The position numbers and the translations under genes were made by a program. The notes under the pieces were generated by a model, which was not told the origin of the DNA, made no database searches, and worked only from the letters and a program-made list of their open reading frames with translations. This document shows positions 15,138 through 23,121 of a stretch of DNA of 26,539 nucleotides, in pieces (within the stretch, counting starts at the first letter, position 1; the number at the start of each line of letters is the position of its first letter). This stretch comes from CAZCAC01 sp964496575. Its GTDB lineage: Bacteria; Planctomycetota; UBA1135; GCA-002686595. The stretch lies in the NCBI GenBank assembly GCA_964496575.1, contig CAZCAC010000123.1, forward strand, positions 1 to 26,539. The letters are read 5' to 3'.

Positions 15138-16682
15138 ATGGACTACTTGATGGCGATCGACCTGGGCTCGACCAGCCTGAAGGCCGTGATCTACGACCTG
15201 GACGGCAACCGCGTGGCCTCGGCAAGCCGCCCGACCGAGAAGGTGAGCCCGCCGGACCATCCCGAGTGGGTGGTCTGGGAGCCCGATGGCATCTGGCAGG
15301 GAGCGGCTGCGGCGGCCCGGGAGGCAGTCTCGAAGATCGACATTCCCACCTCGATCCGTGGCGTCGCCGTGACCGGGATGGGCATGGACGGTGTCCCGAT
15401 CGATGAGTCGGGCCAGCCGCTCTATCCCTTCATCAGCTGGCACGACACGCGCACCGTCGATCAGGCGGAATGGTGGAAGGCCAACATAGGCTCGGAGCGG
15501 ACCTTCTCAATCACCGGGTTTCCGTGCTGGGCCATGCTCGCAGCGATGCGGGTGCTGTGGATGAAGGAGAACGAGCCGGAGATCATGAGCCGCGCCCGCA
15601 AGTGGCTGCTGATCGAGGACTTCCTCAACCACAAGCTCTGCGGCGCGATCGCCACCGATTACAGCATGGCCTCGTGCATGTTGCTGTTCGACCAGGAGCG
15701 GAGGCGGTGGTCCGACGAGCTCATCGAGGCGTCGGGGATCGACCGAGGTCTGCTGCCCGAGCCGCGGCCCAGCGGGACCCTCCTGGGCCGGGTGAACCCG
15801 GAGGCGGCGGCGGCGACCGGGTTGCCCGAGGGCACGCCGGTCGTTCTCGGCGGACACGACCACATCTGCGGGACGATTCCCGTGGGGGCGTACAAGCCGG
15901 GCACCGTCCTCGACATCCTGGGAACGTGGGAGAGTGTTCTCGCGGCGGTCTCCCGGCCGGCACTCACCCCGGAGATACAGAGATCAGCGGTCTGCATGCA
16001 GTCGCACGTGGTGCCCGACATGTACGCCGCGTGGGGCGGCGCCGTCGCTGGAGCATCGCTCGAATGGTATCGCGAGCAGTTCGGTGCCCAGGCCGAGGAG
16101 AGGGCCAAGCGCGACGGGGGCGACGTGTGGGACCACCTGATGAGAGAGCTCGAGACCACCAGACCGGGCGCGTCGGGTGTCTTCTACCTGCCGTACATCT
16201 CGGCGGCGGGATGCCCGATCGACGACAACGAAGCCCTGGGCGCCTTTGCCGGAATCAGCACGGCGGCGACCAGGGCCGACCTGCTCAGGGCGGTGATGGA
16301 GGGATTGAACTACCAGTTCCTCGACATCGTTCGGACCATGGAAGCGGGGCTGGCCTGCGAGTTCGATCGCATCGTGGTCGCCGGCGGCGGGACTCAGAAC
16401 GAGTTCTGGATTCAGAACAAGGCCGACATGATCGGCAAGCCGATCGAGGTGCCCCAGGTGGAGGAGGCGACCCCGTTGGGCACGGCCGTGCTCGCGGGAG
16501 TGGGTCTCGGCCTGTACGCGGATATCGACGAAGCCTACGAACGCGTCAGGCGACCGGGGAAGGTCTACGAGCCGAGGCCCGAGCTGACGGAGGTCTACGG
16601 CCGGTACTTCGAGATCTACAAGGGCCTCTATCCATCCCTACGAGAGCTGAGCCACTCCATATTTCGGGAGTTCAGGGTGTAG
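15138..16682 (+). CDS. FGGY family carbohydrate kinase
   Basis: 514 residues; GAGGAGAAAGG lies just before the ATG at 15138. FGGY marks: the phosphate-1 loop AIDLGSTSLKAVIYD (6-20), VAVTGMGMDGVPID (76-89), the catalytic Asp241 in GGHDHICG, DILGTWE (259-265), and the ATP/adenosine site VVAGGGTQNEFW (413-424) followed by a PLGTA segment (446-450). The family phosphorylates sugars or polyols (xylulose, glycerol, erythritol, ribulose and others). The GGHDH form of the catalytic loop resembles the xylulokinase/L-xylulose-type kinases more than glycerol kinase (GDQ), so glycerol is not the obvious substrate. Last gene of the operon; it probably makes the phosphorylated polyol that the GlpD-like enzyme oxidises (inference). 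Confidence 0.85.
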   Translation: MDYLMAIDLGSTSLKAVIYDLDGNRVASASRPTEKVSPPDHPEWVVWEPDGIWQGAAAAAREAVSKIDIPTSIRGVAVTGMGMDGVPIDESGQPLYPFISWHDTRTVDQAEWWKANIGSERTFSITGFPCWAMLAAMRVLWMKENEPEIMSRARKWLLIEDFLNHKLCGAIATDYSMASCMLLFDQERRRWSDELIEASGIDRGLLPEPRPSGTLLGRVNPEAAAATGLPEGTPVVLGGHDHICGTIPVGAYKPGTVLDILGTWESVLAAVSRPALTPEIQRSAVCMQSHVVPDMYAAWGGAVAGASLEWYREQFGAQAEERAKRDGGDVWDHLMRELETTRPGASGVFYLPYISAAGCPIDDNEALGAFAGISTAATRADLLRAVMEGLNYQFLDIVRTMEAGLACEFDRIVVAGGGTQNEFWIQNKADMIGKPIEVPQVEEATPLGTAVLAGVGLGLYADIDEAYERVRRPGKVYEPRPELTEVYGRYFEIYKGLYPSLRELSHSIFREFRV

Positions 16683-16700
16683 TGGTCAGCCGTCCACCTG

Positions 16701-16741
16701 GTCCTGAAGGTGATACCCTCGATGGACACCGGGGTCAGGAC
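16701..16741. terminator. Nested inverted repeat at convergent junction
   Basis: Outer stem GTCCTGA (16701-16707) with TCAGGAC (16735-16741), inner stem GGTG (16709-16712) with CACC (16727-16730). It fills the 52-base gap between the polyol operon and the giant gene and overlaps the latter's stop codon. Likely a bidirectional terminator; no T-tract. Confidence 0.45.
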
Positions 16742-19700
16742 GTCGCCACCGGCACTGGCGGGGACAGCGGCAAGAGCTCCCGCGAGCCCTCGTAGATCGC
16801 GCCGGTCTCGCCGTGGATCGAGAGCACGTCGCCGGAGGTGAACCGGCGCCGGACCTCGGAGGTGATGCCGCTCAGGATCAGCTGCCGCGCCTTCGTGTCG
16901 ACCCGCAGGCCCGACACACTGAAGACCGCCGAGTAGGGGCGGTTCTCGATCGCGTGAATCGCGACCGCCGCGTGCGAGGTGGAGCCACCCTTGGCCGCCA
17001 CCAGGCCGTCGGCGTGCAAGATCATCGGGATCTCGTTGGGTGTCGGGTTCTCGAGCACCAGGAGCACGCCGTCGACCTCATCGATTCCCGCTGCGATTCG
17101 GGCGGCCTGGACCTCCATGTCCTCTTCGTCGAAGGCGATCACCCCACGGAAAGCGCCGCCGCGAATCCCCGAACCGCGCGCCAGCTCACCGCCGGGATCC
17201 TCGAACTTGCGGACCGATTCGTCGGTCGCCGTCTGGGCCATGCGCGCTTGCAGGATGCTCAACCGGCCGCGCTCGACGGTGAACTCGATCTCGGGATCGG
17301 TGCCCCGGTAGCGCCGGAGCTGCGCGTCGATGCGCTTGAGGTCGCGCGCGAAGACCGGCATGATCGCGTCGAGTTGCGCTAGCGGAAGCGCCGACTCGGC
17401 CCGGGTAACCCCGCCGACCAGGTCGTCGCCGCAGGCACTGAACTTCACGTCTCCGGTGATCGTCCTGAATCCGTGCTCGGTCATCACCGAGCGCGGAATG
17501 ACACCCGTCAGCGAGGCGGTCTCCTCCGTCAGGTCCTCCTCCATCTTGGCGTTGCTGCGGTTGCCGCAGGCCATCTGCTGCACGATCACGGCGGTGTGCC
17601 AGTCCTCCGACAGCCCCATCACCTCGCGGTATTGCAGCGCTCTCTTGTTGTTCCACGAGGCGTAGGCGGCATCCACCGCCCCGAACAGCCCCTCGAAGGG
17701 ATCGGAGATGATGCGATCCAGATCCTCGCCGTGGCCCTCGTCTCGGATGATCGCCTTCGTGGCCTCGGCGACCTCCTTCATCGCCGCGGGCGGCAGATCC
17801 CGCTTGTACTGCACTCCGTGGTGCTCCTTCACCTTGTCGACGACGTTGTAGTCCTCGAGGTTCAGGCCCCAGACCGCCTCGGCGTAGGAGGCGAGGTAGC
17901 GGCGGTAGGAGTCGTAGGCGAACCAGGGGTCGTGCATCGCCAGGGTCGCGGCCACCTCGTCGGTCAGGCCGACGAAGACGACCGTCGCGAGCATGCCGGG
18001 CATGGTGAAGACCGATCCGGCGCGCACCGCCAGGAGCAGCGGTTGTTCCGGATCCCCGAAGCGGCAGGGTACGCCTTCGTCTCTCGCGATATCCTCTTCC
18101 AGGATCCGGACGTGGCTGCGCAGCTCGCGCCGCAGGCGAATGCGGTCGGTGTGGTGCAGACCCGCGCGCGGGAGACGCGTCGGGATGACGAAGCCGTCCC
18201 GCGTGGGGAGTCGCAGGTGGCTGATGTAGAGCAGGCCGCACCCCTTGCCGCCGTAGACGTCCTGCAGGCTCGAGCGCGATTCCGCGTCGTCTACTACCTC
18301 ATCGAGACGATCGGTGTCGGAGAAGTGGAGGAAGTCGTACGCTCCTTCGGGAGCGGTCGGTGCCGGAGGCTCACCGTCGATCCGCTGCGAGAGATCGAAG
18401 ACGTTCTGCTCGATGTGAGACTTCGCCATGTCGGCGAAGTGCACCATGCTGTTGAGGTCGTGCAGGTAGCGCTGGTAGTTCGCCAGCGCCGCACGCAGCT
18501 CGTCGTCGTTGAGCCCGAGCGCCTCCTGCATCTGCTCGTAGGCGCAGCTGACGCGACGGAACAGCTTGTGGTAGGTCTGCCGGAGCGACTCGAGAACGTT
18601 GAGCATCTGGGCGTGCGTCTTGTTCTCGTCGAGCAGCATCACCGAGAGGTCCCACAGCTCGCGCGAGGGAATGCCGTCATGGGGGAGGTTGGCGACGCAG
18701 CGGTGGATGATCTGCAGGCAGCGGCGAAGGTGCAGCCCCTCTTCCTCGTAGGTCGACGCCAGTCGTCGGTTCGACAGGTAGCCCATCTCCTCCAGCAGGC
18801 AGTCCAGCTGATGCAGAAGGTGCTTCTGCCCTTCGAAGGCCTGCCGCTCCGTCCAGGTGGCGAGAGAGTCGCGCAGCTTGCTGATGCGGAAGAAGGACTC
18901 GGCGAAGGAGTCCTGACCGTAGGTCGCCAGCACGCCCTCGAGGGAGCGGAACAGGTCCTCCTGGTACTCCTCCTCGAGGCGGTCGATGAACTCGACGATG
19001 CAGGTCCGCGCGCTCGTCTCCGCGCCGGCAGCGTCGAAGCTCTCCTCCTCGGGGTTGAGCGACTGCAAGTCCTCGAGGTGCTTGTCCAGCACGCGACCGA
19101 TGCCGCTGCGCCAGGCACCCTCCTCCGATTTCTTGCGCAGGATGCGCAGATAGCGCTGGTAGACCCAGCGGTTCTTGTCGCGGATTCCGCCCTTGACCAG
19201 CTGCTCCAGGTCGTCGTCCATGCGGTTGCCGGACTCACACCGCAGCAGGTTGTCGGTGTAGGCGAGCTGCCACTCCCGGATGCGCGTGACGACCTGCGAG
19301 GTACCCAGCAGCTCTTCGAGGTTGGCGACGACTCGCGTCAGGATCTCGAGCGGCAGCGCCTCGCTGCGCGCGTCCTCGTCCGCCTCGCACAGCGCCTGCT
19401 GACCGGGATAGGGGAGGTCGGCGCCGTCACCGCCGCTCAGGTAGTCGAGGTACGCCCGCGCCAGACGGAGTGTTCCACGCCCCAGCGCGTGGTGAGCGCT
19501 TCTTCGTATCTCATTGGTGATCGCGCTGCCGCGCAGGTGCACCTCGGACAGCTCGATGGTGTCGTTCCAGAGCTCGTCGATCACCTTGGGCCGTAGGACC
19601 AGGCCGGAGATGTTGCGGACCAGGATGCGCAGCATCAGCTTCAGCTGCGGTGCGAACGGACCGTTGAGGAAGCGGCTGAGCTGGGTGCTGAGGTTATGAA

Positions 19701-22700
19701 TCTCCGGCTGCAGGTTCTTCGCGCCGAGGAATCCCTGGAAGGACAGGCTGCAGAGTCGTGCGACGACGAAGCGGAGGTTGAAGACGACTTCCCGCTTGTT
19801 GCCCGACTCGTTGAGCCGGGCGAGAATCGACGCCATGTCGCGTACGCGGTGGATCTGGATCGCGACCTCGTTGCGGGGGGTGAACTCCTTCCACTCGACC
19901 CGAATCGGCTTCCCGACGATCCCGGTACCGTCCAGCACGACCGAGTCGGTCAGGATCACCCCGTTCGGCAGCGCCCGCGCGTGGACGCCGTCGATGCGTC
20001 CATCCTTCACCTCGTGAATGAGCACGGTGCAGCCGATGGCGTAGGGTACCGCCACGCCGTCCGGGGTGATGAAGACGCGGTCATTGGCTATCTCGAAGCG
20101 CCGGGTGAGGGGCGAGACGCTGTTGCGGGCGTACTGGAACTGGATCAGCGCATCTGCCCGGAGCTTCACGTTGTCGGCCTCGGCGATGGCGCGGGCGAGA
20201 GCCAGGCTCAGCGCGGCGATCTCCTGTTGCTCCGACTGCCCCAGCAGGCTCAGCGCCTCGGACGCCACCTCGCGGGGCGCGAACCCCGCCTCTTCGACCG
20301 CGGCCCGGATCGGTTCCTCGACCTGGCGCGGCCCCGGCGCCGTGGGCCTCGCCGCCGGGACGAGCTCCTGGTCGGCCCCGATCTTGGCCCGCTCGTCAAG
20401 CTGTGAAGGCGGCTCCGCCGGCGCGGAAGGAGCTTCCTCGGAGACCTCGTAGAGTCCGCAGGTGCGCCGGAGCGCGACGTGGAGCGACTCCCCGTTCGCC
20501 TCCAGCTTGGCGGCGACGGCGCGCAGTGCCTTCAGGTAGTCCTCGAACCCTCCACCCCCGATCGCGATCCCATGAGCCCGCGCCAGGCGATCGACGATCG
20601 ACAGCATCTCCTCGCGGAGGAGCTCGTGCAGCCGCTTGCCCTGTACGTGCGCGATACCGCGGGCGAGCGCCAGCGACGTCGACAGGATCGCATTCATGCC
20701 GAGGTTCTGCTTGCGCTGCATCACCGCGATCGCCTCGTCGGTCGAATCCGGATCCTTCAGCTTTCCCCGACGCCGGGCGGTCTCCAGCTCCAGGCGCAAC
20801 AGCGCCCGGTCGATCTCCAGCAGGTTGGAGGCCGCGACGTTGCGATCGAGGAAGTAGGGGGCGATCACCTGGTGGACATTGTCGACCGCGTTCTGGCAGC
20901 CCTTGCCCTGGTAGCGCTTCGCACGCCTGAAAATCGAGCTGAGGTTCTCGTCCTGCTTGTCACTCACCTGCGCGGGGGAGATCGAGGAGCGGAAGCGGAA
21001 GACTCCAGGCTCGACTTCTTCGATGCAATCTCCGTGCTGTTCGATGATCTCACGGTACTCGGAGTGCTCGATGAACTTGTCGATCAGGTGCACGGCTTCG
21101 CCCGTGCCCGCTGACGTACCGAGCGGCGTGGCGCCCTTGAAGGACATGCTCACCCCGGCGTCGGGCAGACGAAGGTCCACTTCCGCGCCGACCGTCGGGA
21201 TACCGGCGTTCGTCGGCTCTTCGTACGCCGACAGCCTCTCGACGACCGCCCGGGAGAGCTCCCCGGTGTGATCGCGAGCAGCCGCGTTCTCGACCGCGTG
21301 CATCTGCATGGTGATGGAGTGGTACTTCACCAGCCGCTCGGTGTTCGAGCCGCCGCCAGCCTTCAGCCCGAGCGAGTTGCAGGCGAGGGCGATGTGCGCC
21401 TCCATGTCGTCGTTGGGGCTCTTCGAGCGGTGCGAGACGACGACTTCCAGGTCTTTGCCGAGCGTGGTCAGGACGGCGAGCAGGGTCTCGTAGAGCGTCC
21501 CGATCTGGTTCGCCTTCACCAGCACCGAGTTGATCAGCCCCTTGCCGGCGGCGACCTCGATGGTGCGGTCGTTCGTCGTCACCAGGTCGTCGCCGATCAC
21601 GAAGACCTTGTCGCCCAGCTTGTCCAGGAGGTTCTGCCAACCCTTGTGATCGTCCTCGGAGAAACCGTCCTCGATCGAGATGATCGGGATCTGGTATTCG
21701 GTGAGGGCGGTCTCGAACACCTCGAGGAGCTGGTCGCGGTCCATCACCAGCTTGGTCTGGTCGCGCCAGAAGAGGTACATGCCCACGCTGTCGGGCATGT
21801 TGAACTCCTCGCGGTAGGCGATCTCCAGTTCGCTCATCGCCGGGTCGAGCGCGATGGCGACGTCGGTGCCGGGCTGGTAGCCGCACTCCTCGATCGCCAC
21901 CCGCATCATCGACCACAGGCGGATTTCCGGCAGCGGATACTCACCGCGGTCGATGTAGGGTGCGAGACCGCCCTCGAGCCCTATCCCCATCACGCGGCAG
22001 CCGTCCTCCTTCTCGATGATCTCCTTGAGGCGGGTCTGCAGCCGGACCGTCATCTCCTGCGACTCTTCGGAGTTGCGCGCGCCGAGGATGACGAACATCG
22101 CCTCCTGCATGGAGATGTTGGACTCGGGGTACTCCTTCTCGGTGTGGCGGCCGCCCATGCCGCAGTTGCGGAACTGCCACGGCGCGGTGACCCTGCCGAG
22201 CAGTGGGTGCACGGCATCCTGCATCCGCTCCTCGACCATCTTCCGCTTGAGCACCGGCGCCTTGTCCAGCCAGCCGGATACCTTCGCGACGGTTTCGGAG
22301 GACTCCTTGGCTTGTTTCTCCCTCTGCGTGAACTCGCGATACTTGCCCGGGTCCGCCATCAGGAAGTCGAGCAGCGTGACGATGCCGATGCCGAGCAGCA
22401 GACGACCGACGTAGATGGCCGGGACGAACGAGAGCGTGAGCCCCAGGATAAGTAGCAGAAGTGCCGGAGGCAGGCAGATCCGCGCCACGTTGCGACTCGC
22501 GCGCGGGCCGGCGGCGGCGACCGCCAGGTTGTATGGGGCGTCGGGATAGAAGTTGAGCCCCTCGCGCTTGATCCCGTCAGCGCGACCGAAGGGCGCCAGG
22601 GCGAAGACCCGGAGGAGGTAGACGAGGCGCGGCCAACCCTCCAGCGCGAGCTTCGGCTGCACTCGCGCCAGCACGTCCTGGTTCAGCGCGTGCAGTCGTG

Positions 22701-23109
22701 CCGCGGTGAGGAAGTGCCCGATCTCGTGCAGCGCGACCGCGGCGTGGAAGGTGACGTAGACGTAGATCGCCGAGACCAACGTCTCGGGACTCCAGAAGAT
22801 GAACCACAGGACCTCCCACCGCGTCGCGACCTCGGCAGGCAGCGCGAGGACCGAGGAGATGAAGGCGACGTGGAAGCTGACGAGAATGTGGTTCGCGATG
22901 ACCCAACCCTCGTGCAAGTTCGCGCGCTGGGGAGTGAAGCGCTGGCGGGATTTCCGCGCTCGGTCAGCCGGCCAGGCCAGGAGGTGGATCAGCGCATCGA
23001 GCAGCGCGCGAGCGGCGCGCCCCCAGCCCATTGGACTTCGCGTCTCGCTCCGCTCTCGAACCCGGTGAACTCCCTTCGACGATCCGCGCGAAGCATCGAC
23101 ACGACCCAT
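16735..23109 (-). CDS. Giant fusion: M50-type protease + circularly permuted enolase + helical region + PPDK-type ATP-grasp and phosphohistidine domains
   Basis: A single uninterrupted frame of 2124 residues. The start at 23109 is set by AGGAGG six bases upstream; an ATG at 23202 lacks one. Domains in order: (1) residues about 69-254, multi-helix membrane M50-like protease with HEIGH (His128, Glu129, His132), an AAGPRASRN motif and LLDF with Asp248; (2) 310-599, enolase catalytic barrel; (3) 624-839, enolase N-terminal domain, placed after the barrel; (4) a Pro-rich linker, then 934-1609, unrecognised and mostly helical; (5) 1612-1959, PPDK-type ATP-grasp; (6) 1976-2109, phosphohistidine domain with His2046 in GGSTSHAA. 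The protein ends there, without the PEP/pyruvate-binding barrel of PPDK. Enolase makes PEP from 2-phosphoglycerate, and PPDK interconverts PEP and pyruvate, so the two chemistries are consecutive. Catalytic residues of both appear intact. Joint function, acceptor and topology are inferred only. It has its own promoter and no operon partner. Confidence 0.9.
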   Translation of the reverse strand: MGRVDASRGSSKGVHRVRERSETRSPMGWGRAARALLDALIHLLAWPADRARKSRQRFTPQRANLHEGWVIANHILVSFHVAFISSVLALPAEVATRWEVLWFIFWSPETLVSAIYVYVTFHAAVALHEIGHFLTAARLHALNQDVLARVQPKLALEGWPRLVYLLRVFALAPFGRADGIKREGLNFYPDAPYNLAVAAAGPRASRNVARICLPPALLLLILGLTLSFVPAIYVGRLLLGIGIVTLLDFLMADPGKYREFTQREKQAKESSETVAKVSGWLDKAPVLKRKMVEERMQDAVHPLLGRVTAPWQFRNCGMGGRHTEKEYPESNISMQEAMFVILGARNSEESQEMTVRLQTRLKEIIEKEDGCRVMGIGLEGGLAPYIDRGEYPLPEIRLWSMMRVAIEECGYQPGTDVAIALDPAMSELEIAYREEFNMPDSVGMYLFWRDQTKLVMDRDQLLEVFETALTEYQIPIISIEDGFSEDDHKGWQNLLDKLGDKVFVIGDDLVTTNDRTIEVAAGKGLINSVLVKANQIGTLYETLLAVLTTLGKDLEVVVSHRSKSPNDDMEAHIALACNSLGLKAGGGSNTERLVKYHSITMQMHAVENAAARDHTGELSRAVVERLSAYEEPTNAGIPTVGAEVDLRLPDAGVSMSFKGATPLGTSAGTGEAVHLIDKFIEHSEYREIIEQHGDCIEEVEPGVFRFRSSISPAQVSDKQDENLSSIFRRAKRYQGKGCQNAVDNVHQVIAPYFLDRNVAASNLLEIDRALLRLELETARRRGKLKDPDSTDEAIAVMQRKQNLGMNAILSTSLALARGIAHVQGKRLHELLREEMLSIVDRLARAHGIAIGGGGFEDYLKALRAVAAKLEANGESLHVALRRTCGLYEVSEEAPSAPAEPPSQLDERAKIGADQELVPAARPTAPGPRQVEEPIRAAVEEAGFAPREVASEALSLLGQSEQQEIAALSLALARAIAEADNVKLRADALIQFQYARNSVSPLTRRFEIANDRVFITPDGVAVPYAIGCTVLIHEVKDGRIDGVHARALPNGVILTDSVVLDGTGIVGKPIRVEWKEFTPRNEVAIQIHRVRDMASILARLNESGNKREVVFNLRFVVARLCSLSFQGFLGAKNLQPEIHNLSTQLSRFLNGPFAPQLKLMLRILVRNISGLVLRPKVIDELWNDTIELSEVHLRGSAITNEIRRSAHHALGRGTLRLARAYLDYLSGGDGADLPYPGQQALCEADEDARSEALPLEILTRVVANLEELLGTSQVVTRIREWQLAYTDNLLRCESGNRMDDDLEQLVKGGIRDKNRWVYQRYLRILRKKSEEGAWRSGIGRVLDKHLEDLQSLNPEEESFDAAGAETSARTCIVEFIDRLEEEYQEDLFRSLEGVLATYGQDSFAESFFRISKLRDSLATWTERQAFEGQKHLLHQLDCLLEEMGYLSNRRLASTYEEEGLHLRRCLQIIHRCVANLPHDGIPSRELWDLSVMLLDENKTHAQMLNVLESLRQTYHKLFRRVSCAYEQMQEALGLNDDELRAALANYQRYLHDLNSMVHFADMAKSHIEQNVFDLSQRIDGEPPAPTAPEGAYDFLHFSDTDRLDEVVDDAESRSSLQDVYGGKGCGLLYISHLRLPTRDGFVIPTRLPRAGLHHTDRIRLRRELRSHVRILEEDIARDEGVPCRFGDPEQPLLLAVRAGSVFTMPGMLATVVFVGLTDEVAATLAMHDPWFAYDSYRRYLASYAEAVWGLNLEDYNVVDKVKEHHGVQYKRDLPPAAMKEVAEATKAIIRDEGHGEDLDRIISDPFEGLFGAVDAAYASWNNKRALQYREVMGLSEDWHTAVIVQQMACGNRSNAKMEEDLTEETASLTGVIPRSVMTEHGFRTITGDVKFSACGDDLVGGVTRAESALPLAQLDAIMPVFARDLKRIDAQLRRYRGTDPEIEFTVERGRLSILQARMAQTATDESVRKFEDPGGELARGSGIRGGAFRGVIAFDEEDMEVQAARIAAGIDEVDGVLLVLENPTPNEIPMILHADGLVAAKGGSTSHAAVAIHAIENRPYSAVFSVSGLRVDTKARQLILSGITSEVRRRFTSGDVLSIHGETGAIYEGSRELLPLSPPVPVATS
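16783..17184 (-). other. Domain: PEP-utilising phosphohistidine (swivelling) domain in the giant fusion
   Basis: AKGGSTSHAAVAIHA contains the phospho-accepting His2046 (codon 16972-16974), equivalent to the His in GGMTSHAAV of PPDK. GDVLSIHGETGAIYEG is the usual closing strand of this domain. The protein stops some 15 residues later. Confidence 0.88.
17233..18276 (-). other. Domain: PPDK/PEP-synthase N-terminal ATP-grasp in the giant fusion
   Basis: GGKGCGLLYISHLRLP (from residue 1620) is the PPDK GGKGANL start. AVRAGSVFTMPGM (Arg1696) matches VRSGAxxSMPGM. WFAYDSYRRYL, ASWNNKRALQYR and EIEFTVERGRLSILQAR follow, with Glu1942, Gln1954 and Arg1956 at the ATP/Mg positions of PPDK. Confidence 0.88.
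18283..20310 (-). other. Domain: unrecognised helical region of the giant fusion
   Basis: About 680 residues (934-1609) after an Ala/Pro-rich linker. It begins with a short beta-rich part (FEIANDRVFITPDGVAVPY and following) and then is rich in Leu, Glu and Arg with helical periodicity, ending in an APTAPEG linker just before the ATP-grasp domain. I recognise no family. Confidence 0.5.
20593..21240 (-). other. Domain: enolase N-terminal domain located after the barrel (circular permutation)
   Basis: GIPTVGAEVDL (636-646) matches GNPTVEAEV of enolase. GATPLGTSAGTGEAV matches the mobile substrate loop APSGASTGSREA. NLGMNAILSTSLALARGIA (802-820) matches KFGANAILAVSLANAKAAA. The Arg of the usual DSRGNPT is not conserved. 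About 25 residues join it to the barrel end. Confidence 0.85.
21313..22182 (-). other. Domain: enolase catalytic barrel (normally C-terminal) in the giant fusion
   Basis: Equivalents of enolase active-site residues, by eye against E. coli/yeast enolase: His322 (GGRHTEK for GGEHADN), Glu336 (MQEAM for IQEFM), Glu379 (GLEGGLAP for GDEGGYAP), Mg ligands Asp422 (ALDPA), Glu480 (SIEDGFSEDD) and Asp507/508 (IGDDLVTTN), catalytic Lys532 (LVKANQIGTL), Ser559-His-Arg-Ser (VVSHRS) and Lys583 (LKAGGGS). No key residue is missing. Confidence 0.9.
22348..22905 (-). other. Domain: M50-type membrane metalloprotease in the giant fusion
   Basis: Hydrophobic helices flank HEIGHFLTAARL (His128 codon at 22726-22728). 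An AGPRASRN motif near residues 201-208 corresponds to the AGP-N motif of site-2 proteases, and LLDF (Asp248) could give the third zinc ligand. Charged cytosol-type sequence starts right after it. Confidence 0.75.
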
Positions 23110-23115
23110 CCAACT

Positions 23116-23121
23116 CCTCCT
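23116..23121 (-). promoter_or_regulatory. Shine-Dalgarno that sets the start of the giant fusion
   Basis: A perfect AGGAGG on the minus strand sits six bases before the ATG at 23109. The in-frame ATG at 23202 has no such site and would start about 12 bases after the predicted transcription start. Confidence 0.7.

Noticed and set aside
17473..19596. Long plus-strand frame (707 codons) opposite the giant fusion
   Set aside because: Antisense to the conserved PPDK-type region with Val/Gly/Arg-rich shadow composition.
21268..22455. Plus-strand frame of 395 codons opposite the enolase region
   Set aside because: Composition mirrors the complement of the enolase codons; no domain, no good ribosome site.
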